From the NCBI GenBank assembly GCA_961205875.1, contig OY540810.1, positions 31,000,001-31,064,000 on the forward strand: a stretch of DNA of 64,000 bases, written 5' to 3'. Positions 11,933-24,349 of the stretch are shown here, in pieces (positions within the stretch are counted from its first letter, which is position 1; each line of letters opens with the position of its first letter). The notes under the pieces are model-generated. The model did no database searches and had not been told where the DNA came from. It saw only the letters and a program-made list of their open reading frames with translations. This DNA is from Sialis fuliginosa. Taxonomy: Eukaryota; Arthropoda; Insecta; Megaloptera; Sialidae. The position numbers and the translations under genes are program-made.

Positions 11933-12209
11933 CCGGTATTATAAAAGAGCTCGCAAAATTTGGAAGCTTGCAAACACTTTCAAACGAGGTATCAAACTTA
12001 TATGACAGTTCTCTTTGAGTTTTTAACAGATAGTTTTATGCGTAGTAAGTTGATTTTTACTGTTTTTACTCATGATTAGTAAATACACTTTAGTAAATAA
12101 ACTTTACATACCTTTGTTTTTACTTCCTATGTATGAATCTATCTGTCAAATAGTCCAATAGAACTGTCATAAGTTTGATAATCCATTTGAAAGTGCTTGC
12201 AACTACCGG
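11933..12209. mobile_element. palindromic MITE with CCGGTATTATAAA-type ends
   Basis: Left end CCGGTATTATAAAAGAGCTC and right end ending in ACTACCGG. The arms pair through CTTGCAAACACTTTCAAA, TATCAAACTTATATGACAGT and their inverted partners (ACTGTCATAAGTTTGATAAT and others). Related termini occur at 27465, 58645 and 59440. Confidence 0.6.
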
Positions 12210-12239
12210 ACATTAGATATGTTTTTTTATATAATTTTT

Positions 12240-13150
12240 CGACAGTTTAAAAACTATCTTTATGTTACGTATCAATTTGTCCAATCAAATTAGAAGTTTT
12301 CTATATGTGACGAATGGAATTAATATGATATACATATGATGTCTTAAAAAAATATCAAAAACGCAAGGCTTCAAGCCCCTAAGAAATACAAGAAAAAAAC
12401 GAGTGCCGGTTATGCTTAAATCGTTGATGCAGCGATAACAATCTAAGATAGAGAAAAAATAAATAGAACCAATTTTACAGATAAGAAAAGGTACATCCGG
12501 TATATATATTTTTTTAAATGTTGTAAATTTCCTAGATATTATTGGGAAGCCACTCACGATTTCAAAACTTATTTTCACTTTAAATTGTAATTGTAGGGGC
12601 TGTACTGAAAATAATTTATTTTATCATAGATTAAACCGCAGAATAAAACAACAATATTAATTTGAAATATAATTTTATTCTCTACAAATTCAACTTCTTG
12701 ATATTAAATCGCAACTGAAACTGCAGTATGTTCAAATAAAAACAAAATACCACGTATTACTAAAAAATGAAATTCGAATACTTATAATAATTTTCGTTAG
12801 TAACAAAATAACTATTTCTCATAACTTACGGTAATGGTAGTTTGAAAAGAGAAGGGGGAGGATGATAAGGTTAAATAATTAATGAATGTTACGTCACACC
12901 CATATATTCGTTAAAAAATCTACACCGTAATCTAATTTAAAAATCATTACAACTGACACTCCCACCTAACTCAAAAAATATATAAAAATAAAATAAATCA
13001 GTCGTTGATCAACAGTTCGCAGATAGTAAATTAAATATGAACGGCCCTTTGAATGAAAAAAGTTGCACATTACTGGTGTATACCGAAAAAATTAATAAAT
13101 TTAGTAAAATCAGTAAAATTCGTAAATTACGAATCTGCAACAAAAAATAT
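12240..13150. other. unannotated intron DNA
   Basis: AT-rich, with no paired termini or coding segment recognised. The 97-codon minus-strand opening at 12578-12285 lacks splice sites and recognisable motifs. TTACGTCAC at about 12890 resembles a CRE half-palindrome but stands alone. Confidence 0.35.
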
Positions 13151-13159
13151 AGGTTTTGA

Positions 13160-13335
13160 TTTGTAAAAGAAAAGTTGAACCTGAAAACCCATTAAAGGGA
13201 CCTTTCTAAGGTCACCACATATTGTCAATATTTAGCACCCTCGAAACCATGAAACTTTTGTCTGAAACATTTTTTCTGAAAATTCGTTAATTTTGGAAAT
13301 AATCCGCTGGAAAGTCTTTAAAAAAAACACCCGGT
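13160..13335 (+). repeat. half copy (right arm) of the foldback at 14.0-14.4 kb
   Basis: Matches the right arm of 14008-14392: AAAGTTGAACCTGAAAACCC, CCTCGAAACCATGAAACTT, GAAACATTTTTTCTGAAAAT, and the terminal AAAAAAAACACC. There is no left arm, so it is a truncated or solo arm. Confidence 0.7.
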
Positions 13336-14007
13336 ATTATATGTATAATATTATGATTAATTTATTTATGGCCACAGGTATATTTCATATTGACTAAAAA
13401 TACTCTTTAATACAATTTATATAATTTAATAATTTTACTACTAGTATCATTTAATTTTTTTCTGGGATTCAATAAAAACATATCACTGCAGAAAGCAGAT
13501 AGTAAAAGTTAAAATAACCCCAAAACGTGCGTACTAACACTTCACACAACCACGCATACAGACACACACATTTACACAGTGCCTTAATAATAAATACAAC
13601 GAGTCCCCGGGCCGCGGCGTCTCTCGATTCTTTGAAGGCTTCTTCGTTCACTTATCCAAAGTGTCAAAGGCGTCAATCAAATTCACTTCGGATAAAAATT
13701 CATGTCACTCCGTTTCGTGCGACGTATAAACATAAATATGCTTTTTGAGTATTCGCATCGTGAATATATTTACCTGCACACATAAACTTACCCCCTAACC
13801 CCCACTCTACAGACATTTTTCGCACTTACTCACTCACCCACACATAGGCATATACACATCTGTGCTTGTGTGTGTAGAGTGAGGTGGGATCTTTAGGTAG
13901 ACTGTGTGGAGTGGGCATGAGCTGTCAACATACTATAAATGTAAATAGTGGTTTTTCGAAATTTTACATTAAATCATGATACATATATATACTTTATTAT
14001 ACATATA
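13336..14007. other. unique block with short CA/TG microsatellites
   Basis: Contains CACACA-rich DNA at 13540-13580 and 13830-13875 and a small GC-rich spot (CCCCGGGCCGCGGCGTCTC) at 13605-13624. A 60-codon minus-strand opening crosses it but has no splice context. Nothing definite. Confidence 0.3.
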
Positions 14008-14392
14008 CTGGGTGCTTTTTTTATTCCGGCGGATTATTTCCAAAATAAGGAATTTTCAGAAAAAATGTTGTAGATAAAAGTTTCATTGTTTCTAGGGGGT
14101 TAAATATTGATAATATGGGATGGCTTTAGAAAGTTCGATGGGTTTTCAGGTTCAACTTTTTTTTTCAAATCTAACCTATTTTTTTACTTGAATTTTGGAA
14201 AATCCAGAAATTTTTCTTTGGTTTGCTCCTTATCATAAAAAATTACATTTTCAGAAAAAGTTTAGATTTGAAAAAGAAAAGATGAACCTGAAAATCCATC
14301 AAAGTGTCCTCGAAACCATGAAACTTGCCTGAAACATTTTTTCTGAAAATTTGTTATTTTGGAAATAATAAAACAGTCTTTAAAAAAACACC
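14008..14392. mobile_element. foldback MITE, GGGTG ends
   Basis: Left end GGGTGCTTTTTTTATTCCGG and right end ending AAAAAAACACC. The arms hold ATTTCCAAAATAAG/TTATTTTGGAAAT, TTTTCAGAAAAAATGTT/AACATTTTTTCTGAAAA and GTTTCATTGTTTC/GAAACCATGAAAC pairs. Same architecture as the palindromes at 33.1, 41.5, 50.4 and 52.9 kb. Confidence 0.65.
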
Positions 14393-15561
14393 TATATACG
14401 AGTATACTTCCTTAAATAATGGATTACTTTACTTATATTTTATTTTAATTTTAAATCACTATAAAAAAGTTATTTGCATTTAATAATAAAGGGAATGTTT
14501 CGACGATGGACGTTAATTTAGTCAACGTTTCGTCATACTGCAGTGAACATCATAACTATAACCATACTTCCTATACTTAAGTACCTATTTATATATAGTA
14601 TGTAAATAAAAAATTAAAAATATATTAACCATTTCTTACAATAAAAACGTTACTTTATACATATTATTTTTATAAATAATTACTATAAATAAAAACTATT
14701 CCACTCTAAATAAAGTAACCAACCTACAACAAAACATAAATGTTTAATATGAAATAAGTATAAGCAAGAAACAGATAAAATATTAAATAAAAATATGCCG
14801 GTGTACAATTTTTAAAATAAACATTAGGAGACTCAATCATTTTTATAAAGTTTCACTAAACTCAAATACAGCTATGTGAAACACGTATATTTACATATGA
14901 CAATGTAATGCGGTAGCTTGTCGTCCTGTGTTCTCATTGTGGTCAGGTACATCAACAGAGGAGGCTACAGGAGTGGATAATTTGGACCCGGTTCTAATAT
15001 TACGGATTATAAGTATTAAGAATAAAGAAAATTGATATCATTAAATTTTATAATATAAAATTTCACAAATTAAACTCAAATGTTATTAAATGTAGAAATA
15101 AATTATAAGAGTATCTAAAACTAGCTTTGATTCAGTCGCGAAGGATAGGTAGATATGTGTATCAAGCGAAATATCTATTGTTATTTACAAAAAAGAAAAA
15201 AATTATAATATTATATTAAAGAATGCCGAAGTCACGTCAAAGCTTTTTTTTGTGTGAAATTTTTCCGCTGGAATTTTCGTGTATTATGATCATGCATTTT
15301 ATAGATACATGGTGAAAATGTTATTTTGTCTCATTTCGTTAATTTTGATCGAAATTATAAAGCTTTGAACTTTCTCATTTTCGGGAGGGAAAATTTTTTA
15401 TTTCTGAAATTACTTTTCGTTTGTATAGAATATAACACAAATAATTTATTTTCGTTTATTATTATTAACATTAATAATAATATTATATATAAATTTGCAC
15501 TATACTGTAAAACACAAGTAAATTAAAAAACAATAATAACTTACAATATGTCAAATGTTAA

Positions 15562-16188
15562 GGCAGTATTACGATCTGACGCCTACAATTTTAAGTTTAT
15601 TTCAGGATTTTTTTTCCGTAACAAAATAGAATATCATCTTTTCAGTCTTTTTATATGTTTTATTCGCATCTTAAACTATACAAAAAAAAACACTTAGTGG
15701 TTTTTGGGGTCAAAAAAGGAGGTTGGGTGGTGAGAAGCATTGATTTGAAACAAAAAAATCAAATATATTTTTATTTTACAGATTTGTCTCTATCGTATTA
15801 CCTAGAATTATACATTTATATTAATAAATAACAAAATGGCGGACTTGTAAAAAAATTTGGAAAAATCGTGTTTTTTCGTTGAAAATCGAAAAAAAAAGAA
15901 AATATTAATAAAAATTTATTATTTTAGATAACACAATAACTATAAGTGTGTAGAGTAACGTGTTAAAATTATAGCTCGATCGGTTGATTAGAATTTCAGT
16001 TCTGCATCCCACCAACCGAAAAAGGTAGTTTCGTGATAAACGCGTTTAAAACGATTTAGTAACAGATGTTACACTAACATGGCCCATTCTCTTCTATGTG
16101 CTATAACTTCGTAAATACTTTGAACTTCGGTTTACAGTATACTCTCAATATATTTTACTTTCAAAATATGTCACACCACAATACTGCC
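15562..16188. mobile_element. TTAA-flanked DNA transposon, non-autonomous
   Basis: Ends are GGCAGTATTACGATCTGAC and, inverted, GGCAGTATTGTGGTGTGAC (15 of 19 identical). TTAA lies immediately outside both ends (15558-15561 and 16189-16192), as for piggyBac-type insertions; a TAA/TTA target for a PIF-type element is the alternative. 627 bases, no ORF of size. Confidence 0.65.
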
Positions 16189-16652
16189 TTAAACTATTCT
16201 TAATTTTTTTTACGTGATGCGAGAGTTTGCTACTGCTGATTTATAGTCAACTAAATAAAATATGAATGTACATTATTATGGGGCCCATGTGAGACAGTCA
16301 TAGATACGGTTCTGTATGTGTGGTCATGTGTTGAAGCGCGCGTTATTGCTCGTCTTGGTTTATACCATATCATATATGCGGACAGCTACCCTCTAATATG
16401 AGTTTCTTAAATGAGGTTAAACACACACTGCACCGCACAACTTTCAGAATATAAATTTATTTGAAAACGTCGAGGATGTGCTACACACACCTCTTTTCTT
16501 TATAGCAGATAGAATGTTAGAAATGTTGGAACTGTATCAATTGACTTTATATATGAAACGTTACATACTTTGTTTTATTTTAGTTGGTAGATATTCAGTT
16601 GAATGCATATAAAACATTATGTCTACATTTAATACTAGCTACCCTCGACTTA

Positions 16653-16890
16653 CCTTGGGTTGCATAAAGCAAAATTAATCATGATTAGTTAATCAGTTGT
16701 TTTCAAACCATAATTACGTCAATTGTAAAAAAACAATAACGGTTATGATATATTTTATAAGGTAAAAAATTATCATATTTAGTGAATTGTTCATTTACAA
16801 ATTGAGATTAAGTTAAGAATTAACATTAATCATGGTTTGAAAACAACCGATTAACTAATAGTGGTTAATTTTGCTTTATGCAACCCAAGG
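16653..16890. mobile_element. PIF/Harbinger-like palindromic MITE
   Basis: The left arm CCTTGGGTTGCATAAAGCAA is mirrored by the right arm TTGCTTTATGCAACCCAAGG. Pairing continues for about 70 bases through TTGTTTTCAAACCAT. TTA lies outside both ends (16650-16652 and 16891-16893), the three-base target duplication of PIF/Harbinger elements. 238 bases, no coding. Confidence 0.8.
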
Positions 16891-17029
16891 TTAGTCTGCG
16901 TGATAATACATATTTCTGTTTTGATATAGTTGATAAAACAGGTTTTTAGTTTCGCATTTGCACGCTAGATGTTTACGCAAAAAAGGATAACCTTAATTTG
17001 TACGTACAAATATCACAATAATCTAATCT

Positions 17030-17190
17030 TTTTTGGGATATAAAGTAGCTTATGTCCTTCCTCAGGACGTAAGCTATCTCCCTGCAAAATTTCGTCAAGA
17101 TCAGTTCAGTGGTTTAGCCGTGAAATGGTAACAGACAGACATAGTGGATGATACACTTTCGCATTTGTAAAATTAGTATGGATTAAAAAA
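17030..17190 (-). mobile_element. Helitron-like fragment, inverted partner of 54971-55177
   Basis: Reverse complement of the element at 54971-55177: TGTCCTTCCTCAGGA, CTATCTCCCTGCAAAATTTC, GATCAGTTCAGTGGTTTA, GGTAACAGACAGAC, and a terminal CGCATTTGTAAAATTAGTAT block. The CTAGT end is not recognisable here. Confidence 0.6.
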
Positions 17191-17399
17191 TACACATAGA
17201 AATATTAATGCATTTAAAATATGGCGCAATTTTACATTTGTTTTGTTCATGGTGTACCGTTTATCATTATATATTATTATTACCTAATAAAATTCGAGAT
17301 TTCAACGGAATTACACGTTTTGAGGGTGGTGAAGCGAATACGAATATTTTCTCGATGATTAAACCGGAAATACATGTTGAAAATTTTTTCAAATTTTTT

Positions 17400-18475
17400 T
17401 GAAACCGTAATATATGGTGACCATATATAGAAGTTCATTTTTATAGTCTTTGAGAATGCTAAAAACGAAGAAAAATGGCAAGACGATGTTTTTTTTAAAT
17501 AAACTTACAATTTAGGACCTCTAATGAACTGATATTTAATAAAAATAATATTATAAAGTTTGTTTTATTTATACTAAAACATGATCTTACCAGGTTACAT
17601 ATGTTATTAATAGTCAATCAATCAATATTCATATGATTGAATAACTTTACTTAATATTATATGTAACATTAAATATTCATACTAAAAACCAATTAGAAAC
17701 GTGACAAAATATAACATGCAAATTGCCCACTTAATAAAATTTAAGTATGATTAAACATCTCTAAATACTGTGATTGTTTCAGATAAAATAAATAACCCAA
17801 ACCTATTCAACTGTTTGGAACGGTAAGTTTATAATTACCATTTTTTTATTTGGAATCTGTATTTTGAAGTAATTGTATACAATCTGTATTCTTTACAGAA
17901 AAAAAATCATGAAAAGAATTTTAATGAGATGAGAACATTTTCAGTTCTTCCCCTACAATTCTGAGATTTAATCAAATGTAGAATACAAATTAGCAAAAAT
18001 GCATTAAGGCAAATTATTTAATTGCATTGGTCTTAATTTAATACTAAAATAAATAGCGTTAATAATATATTCAAAGATAAAAAATTATAAAAAATAATTA
18101 TGAGAGAATATTAAAGTGCATTAGAGAAAACCTGTTTATTTTTGATTTTGTAATTCCTGTCGTAATATACATAAATTAATGTATTTTATTTTTGTGAAGT
18201 CATATTTAATTTTAAAAAAGTTTAAATTAGTTTCGTTCTAATATGATATTTTAATGACTAAAGATGCAATATACAGAGCGAATGAAATGTAAGAAATATT
18301 GCTACTACATATATCTTATACATACCATTTTTTTAAGTAGCACTTTACTTTTAGCTAGTAATTTTTTATTATCTTTCCATTCATGTAAAATATTATACAA
18401 TTGCAAAGTAAAAATTTCGAGAAAAATCAAGTTGAAAATTTGTTTTTAATATACATGATTATTCTCAAACGCCAC
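17400..18475. other. unannotated AT-rich intron DNA
   Basis: No paired repeat ends or coding segments. A short inverted repeat, TATATGG-TGA-CCATATA, sits at about 17412-17428. Confidence 0.35.
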
Positions 18476-18479
18476 ATTA

Positions 18480-18862
18480 AAATAATTCGGTCAAGGCATA
18501 CACGGGTATATGCCATAAGGCATAATGGTTCCGAAATACGTACTACGTGGACTGTGGCGCCATTTTTGATTTAGAAAAAAATAAGAAAACGGGTACAATT
18601 CCACTGGTTGGTTATACATTTTGACGTGCTACATGCCTTGGTATAATTTTGTTTACATAGCTTTAGCTCCTTAACCCCCGCCCCCTGAAAAATTTTGTTC
18701 AACAAATTTGTACATATTTTACTAGAGGGCATCATTTTACATGTTCAGTAAAAATTTCAAGTTTCTAGCTTATATAGTTTACGAAATATTTTGCTTTGAC
18801 TGAAAAGAACGGACGGACGACAGTGAGATTAATAGGGTTTCTTCGGAACCCTAAAAACTGAA
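18480..18862. mobile_element. retroposon-like relic ending GGAACCCTAAAAA
   Basis: Begins near GCATAATGGTTCCGAAATACG and ends with an ACGGACGGACGACAGTGAG run and TTCGGAACCCTAAAAAC. Ends of this kind (ACGGACGGAC, then GGAACCCTAAAA) are common on dispersed insect retroposon-like repeats. Single copy here; class is inference. Confidence 0.4.
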
Positions 18863-19377
18863 TAGCCGAAATCGTTAATAATTAGACAGTAAATTTTCGT
18901 AGAAAACATTTTTAATTAGCAAAAAGACTTAAAAAAACTAGTAGTACAAATAATAACAATAATATTATTGCACGACAAAATAATCATATTTTGCCATAAA
19001 TCGTAAATTGATTACACTAATACGCCTACTTTGTTTCAATATACAATAGATTACAACAATAAAATTTCCAGTACAAAGGATTAATCCATGTTAGAGTGTT
19101 TTTTTTACTCGCGCAATAATTTGTGCGGATTATGCAACGGTGCACTACGATTCAGTTACAACTGGATAGGCAAAAAGCTCGTAAACAATGCATACGAGTA
19201 TGCATAGTTGTATATACGAAGGTTTGGTAGCTTTTTATAATAACTGTTGTATCGTGTACGTTTGTATCTATAAAAAGTATTAAAAACGTTTTCAGAAATG
19301 TTCAGATACCAAATTTACTGGTTTTATAAAACAGTAAAGTAGAATTAATATTTAACGGATAAATTATTTGGACTTAA

Positions 19378-19745
19378 CATTTTGACGTGAATAACGTCTA
19401 TTGTTTTTCTCCAGATACTTGGTGGGTATTTTAGAAACTTGATGTAACGCGCTGAGATCAGTTTGCGCGCTAGCGAACATTTATAATCAGTGTATTTCGA
19501 CACTCAGAGCAGCTACCACGCGGATTTTGGTCTCAAATTAAAGAACTCGAGTAGATCTACGTGATACAAGTACAAATCAAAACATTTAACCACTTGTTCT
19601 AATGAGTGAAAAACTTCATATTATAAAAAAAAAAATAATTAAATTTTGCTTGTAAATATTCATTAATCGAATTGAAACAAAAAAAAACAGTATATAAGAG
19701 TATATTCTTTAGGCGGTAATATTTTTAATTTTTTGATTGAATTTT
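19378..19745 (-). repeat. dispersed repeat, inverted partner of 10480-10865
   Basis: Starts at TTTTGACGTGAATAACGTCT, which is itself the inverted form of the end at 10848-10865. Continues through AGAAACTTGATGTAACGCGC, GCGCTAGCGAACA, GTAGATCTACGTGATACAAG and TTTTGCTTGTAAATATTCAT. At 8.5 kb apart, inverted copies can support inversion by recombination. Confidence 0.65.
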
Positions 19746-20757
19746 TTAAAAATTTCGTTGACTTTGAGATATAGCGATTTGGTTCGGGTTCAGGTTAATG
19801 AAAAATACGGGTTTTTTCGGGTTTACGGTTCGGGTTCTGGTTCAAGTCCCTGATTATAATTATCTTATTTTTACACTTATTTATTAAAACTCGTGTCTGA
19901 TAAAGATGTATTTTGTAAAATTTTATTTGTTTATTTGTTATCTTAGAAATTACTAAATTTTGATGATGCGTGTTTCTTATGATCTTTCAGGTAACAGAGG
20001 ATATGTAACATCAACTATTTACGTTCACGAAAGTACGAGATATGAATACCCAATTTCACCATTGTGTTTTAACAGGCCTGTAAATTTACAAATGGACCTA
20101 TTAGTGTTTGGAAGCTTGATAAAATAATTGACAAAAAATGTATTTCTCCTTTCGCGACACATTGATTTGGTGACATTCCGACATACACTCAGATAGCTTA
20201 AGAATAAATTGCAGAACTTAAAATTGTCTCGACTATTTTGTGAAATTAGTCGCTTAAATTTTGAACGACTGTATTGGTATAAAAGTCGTATTAATTTGAA
20301 CGTACATACCGCATACATATGGTTTTTGATAAAGTTGATATACTCGTACAGTACCTATCTGGCATATAAAAATAAACAACAGAAATGAACAAAGGTTAAA
20401 AAACGGGCAAAACACTAACGATGTAGTCATATCGATGATATAACATCACCATAACACCGTGTTTCAAAGAGTAGCAACAATATTTATTAGAATAACGATT
20501 ATTACACCACTCATTTTGCGGCAAACATGGAATGCTCGATAAAAAAATCAAAATATGCTTTTAGTCTGAAATAACATAAAGTTTATTGGAATTTATATAG
20601 ATTAAAACAGGGTTTCTAAAAGTCAATGTCGTGTTTTATAAATGTTTTTTTTTGTAAATTCATACTTATGCAAGATTTAAATCTATGTATTGAATTATCA
20701 AAATTATAAGAGGGTATCTTAAAAAAACAATAGCTGTCTTACTTTTTTTGTGCCCAA

Positions 20758-21284
20758 GGTATATAAAGACAAGGTAGTCTCAATAGAGCCTTGACCAATC
20801 AGCGTTGGCGCGGAAATTGACGTCATCCAAGGGATATATTCAAATGTTATAAATATATAATAGAATATTAATTACAAAAAACTCCTATATTTATTCTTGT
20901 TTTAATATTTTTTGATATTTTAACAACACATACAATACAATCAAATAAGTACAAATTCGGCATTGCAAAATCATAAACAAACTATTAGAATCACAGAACG
21001 TATTGCCAACTTAAGAATAGTGAAAATGACGCTTCCCAAATAGACCAAATTGTCTGTGACATCTTTTTTATTATTTTGCAATGTCGAATTTGTACTTATT
21101 TGATTGTATGTTTTGTTAAAATATCAAAAAATACGAAAACAAAATAAATAAAGGAATTTTTTGTAATTGATATTATATTATACATTTACAACATTTGAAT
21201 ATATGTATCCCCTGGGTGACGTCAATTCTCGCGCCAACGCTGATTGATCAAGGAGCTATTGAGACTACCTTGTCTTTATATACC
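20758..21284. mobile_element. foldback element, CAAGG family copy B (arms about 230 bp)
   Basis: The left arm starts GGTATATAAAGACAAGGTAG and the right arm ends with its inverse. Pairing spans AATAGAGCCTTGACCAATCA, GTTGGCGCGGAAATTGACGT, the ATAGAATATTAATTACAAAA region and GTACAAATTCG. Only about 80 bases in the centre are unpaired. TGACGTCA occurs in both arms (20818-20825 and 21217-21224). Confidence 0.85.
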
Positions 21285-21512
21285 AAGGTATGTAAAGTAC
21301 AAGGTAGCCTCAGTAGCTCGGCACGAGGGAGGGAAATACGTCATCTGGGGTGCCAAAATATGGAGAGTGGGAATGATGTGCTCAATCATAACAAATATAG
21401 CCTTGTAACTCGGCGCGAGAAGGGGAAAGTATGTCATCTGGGGTGCCCAAGCGGATTGGTCAAAAGCTACTGAGGCAACCTGTGCATTTACTAACCTTCT
21501 TTGTATACCTTG
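21284..21512. mobile_element. CAAGG family MITE copy C, abutting copy B
   Basis: Begins CAAGGTATGTAAAGTACAAG and ends TTGTATACCTTG, with inner pairs GTAGCCTCAGTAGC and GCTACTGAGGCAAC. The interior holds two TCATCTGGGGTGCC repeats, at about 21342 and 21434, and GTAACTCGGCGCGAG. It joins copy B without a spacer. Confidence 0.75.
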
Positions 21513-21863
21513 TTTTGTAGCTACATATAAAAAAATATATATAATAATATATATGTATCTTAATTACTTTTTTTCTAATAAAAATAAATATAACAAAATC
21601 ATAAATGTATTTTTCTTTACGCGTGTCAAAAACGTCGAGCTTTTTGCGGGTTGATACATTAGTGCAAAACTCAGTTCATTCATATTTATAAAAGTTATAT
21701 AGTTTTTTGTTATCGCATAGGTGCTAAAATTGTAAATAAAATATAGATAATGTTTGAAAAACCCTGCACTAAGGTTAGATAAGAGATATTCTATCCATGC
21801 ATACCACGTATTTGACAGCGGTGGTGCATGTATTGACTCGCTCCAACTCACAGAGCATTATAG

Positions 21864-21900
21864 ACAGTGCCGGATTTAGAATTTCAGGGCTAAAACGTAC
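21864..21900 (+). repeat. solo left terminus of the hAT-like family
   Basis: CAGTGCCGGATTTAGAATTT repeats the first 14-15 bases of the hAT-like element at 59467. No matching right end was seen downstream, so this is a truncated copy. Confidence 0.4.
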
Positions 21901-22093
21901 GTGCTATGGTTACAGAAGAGGGCGTTCTTTTAACATCACCTGACTATCTGTAATGTTGTTACAATCGAACGTATACAGATAAAGTATGTAGAGTTAACCT
22001 TCTACTATCTGAGGATGATGTGCAGGGGCTTTCACGGTTACTCAAAAGTTAGATATATTTAATAATATTTACAATCAATACGTACTTGAATAT

Positions 22094-22515
22094 ATGGCAT
22101 GGGCTAAAAAGTCTTTTGCCTGATACACAGATTGCCACATAAACAAAACATCCTTATGTTTCCCATAGAGTAGCAACCTTAACTAGAATACTGTCAAAAT
22201 TTCATGACATTTCATGTACTCTTGTTCAAGTTATAACCTTCGAAGTGACGCTACTTTTGTTATTTTTTTAATCATGAAAAAAAGTAAATTTCGTGTTTTG
22301 ATTAAATATTTTAAAGTTTTTTGATGGGGAAAAATACTCTCCAAACAAAGAAATGGCTTGATAAGTGTAACGCACATCTGTCCAAACTAATGCAACCGTA
22401 AAATATTGGTTTTCTGAGTTTCGTCGTAACCAGACGAGCACAAATTTCAAATGATGCACCACGTTCAGGAAGGCCAAGTGAGGCAGTTACTCTAGAAAAC
22501 ATTCGAAAAAGTAGT
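22094..22515 (+). mobile_element. degenerate mariner element, truncated
   Basis: A terminal-repeat-like start (TGGGCTAAAAAGTCTTTTGC at about 22100) is followed by a leader shared with 8461-8600 and then by the N-terminal transposase segment. The copy breaks off at about 22515, before the catalytic domain. Confidence 0.65.
22351..22515 (+). pseudogene. mariner transposase, N-terminal DNA-binding segment, broken
   Basis: Reading from 22351 gives KWLDKCNAHLSKLMQP, an in-frame TAA at 22399-22401, then a stretch ending in DAPRSGRPSEAVTLENIRK. The SGRP motif followed by T-x-ENI is diagnostic of the helix-turn-helix linker of mariner-family transposases, which bind the terminal repeats and cut and paste at TA. 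The catalytic DDD domain is absent and the frame is interrupted, so the fragment is inactive. Confidence 0.8.
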
Positions 22516-23080
22516 ACATACTATTATATCGTGTATTAATAACACAGTCCCACAAATAAAGTCTTTCTCTTTATCGGATTATGTTTTTTTTGCGTATTCT
22601 GGGTACTAAAAACGAATTTGACAAAGAAGGTCGCTGACTCCCTAAGAATTTGTTATTGTTAAAAAATTATAAAAAAGAAAAGTATATCAATTTTGAGACC
22701 CTCATGATATTTTTTTTGAATCAAATCAAAGAAATGGTTTTTGTAGATCAGATTTTTCTCTTCAATTTGCATTTTTTGTATTGCTGTACGACCCTTTCTG
22801 ACTAAGTTATTTGCGATCAAAACAAAAACCATGCTTTTAACTTTGAATGCTTATAACTAGGGAACAAAAGATCGTAAAATATCCTATAAGTATAAGGGGC
22901 AGATTTGGAAAGCTTAGCGAGCTTTTTTATTGTTAAATTCGTTTTCAACATCCAAATCCAAAATAATGTCTAATTAATATTTGGGTCTTTCATAAGCGAA
23001 AGTGATTATAGCTCCATTCTTATATTGTTACTATAGCAGTACCTACTCTTAGAAATTAATTTAATTTTTAATACCACATT

Positions 23081-23271
23081 TAAGCCTTCGCATTTTATAG
23101 AAACGGTGTTCCTCAGCGCTTCGACATCGCAAATCTATTATATGCGATTCAATAAAAAAAGGCCGCTGCGTTTCGACGCAGCTAAAATGCCACTTGTATT
23201 GAATCACTAATAATAGATTTGCAAGGTCGAAGCGTTGACGGTCACCGTTTCTGTAAAGTGCCAAGGCTTTA
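23081..23271. mobile_element. hairpin MITE, AAACGG/CTTCGAC family copy 1
   Basis: Arms: ATAGAAACGGTG, CGCTTCGACATCGCAAATCT and the inverted AGATTTGCAAGGTCGAAGCG, CACCGTTTCTGTAAAG. The centre CTGCGTTTCGACGCAG is itself a hairpin. The whole 190 bases folds into one stem. Second copy at 36687-36868. Confidence 0.75.
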
Positions 23272-23962
23272 ATTTTTAAAATTTTTATTATTCGTTCTGT
23301 ATATTAATATAATTTTAAGTAACAATGAAAAAATATATACAAAATATATAAAACTATTGAATTAAAAGGAAAACACACTCATACGACTTGACGACAAAGC
23401 CAGACGAATGTTTTTACAGACAGATAAGGCGTTACAAATGGTTTAATAGAGCTCGTGAAGTTGCATGTTATACATACACAATGATGTAATGCGAAAACTT
23501 AACTGCGATGAAGACAGCAGCAGATAAAAATCTTTACGACACTCAATTAGTTTTTAAAACAATGTTTTACGATTATTTAAATAGTTAATAGAATAAAAAT
23601 ATAACGGAGAAAAATATTAGTCAAAGTTTTGGTGAAATTAAAACTCTTTTAATTTTAATTTAGTGTACCCTTTCATATTATTTATGAATCGTGTACTGTT
23701 TATTATTTCAACACTTTCAAAATTTATATACGCAGAGCTCGAGAGCCGTGGATCATATTTTGAGAATTACTACTAAACTGTCACTGTTAAAATATGTATA
23801 TGTCATATTTTATTTATAAAGCTTTACAGATTTATATGAATTTTTTTAAAATAATTAAATCGTACTTTTGCCATATTATTTATCATTAAATATTGCATTC
23901 GTGTATGTATAATACATTGGCGCCTACAGAGAATAGTGAAACCACTAAAAAATCATTTATAT

Positions 23963-24344
23963 GTATTCCTTGACATACGACGGTTCGCACTTACGACCAA
24001 AATTTTCTTCAGAACTTCTTAAAACCTTCATTAAATTTATTGTACAATAATCCTCAAACACAAATCACAAAATAAATCAAATTCAACAATTGAATCAAAT
24101 AACAACAATCAACAATTATTTGTCAACAATAGAACTTTTTGAAAAAAATATACGCGGACATGTAAATATATTATGTAAATAACATAATATGTATAAATAT
24201 TTTTAATATAATTTTGAATAAAGATTGAACTATGAATTTGAATTTTGTATCTAATAATCTTTTTTTGTTCTTTGTTTTTTTTTATGAAACTCGGCTTACA
24301 ACTGATATCTAGGAACCTATCTTGGTCGTAAGTCGAGGAATACC
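23963..24344. mobile_element. terminal-inverted-repeat element, GTATTCC ends
   Basis: Left GTATTCCTTGACATACGACG, then CACTTACGACC, and right GGTCGTAAGTCGAGGAATAC in inverted orientation. The interior is AT- and CAA-rich with no ORF. Confidence 0.5.
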
Positions 24345-24349
24345 TACCT

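Noticed and set aside
13469-13651. 60-codon minus ORF over a small GC-rich spot
   Set aside because: Second half encodes Cys/Val/Tyr-rich sequence from a CA microsatellite; no splice sites support an exon.
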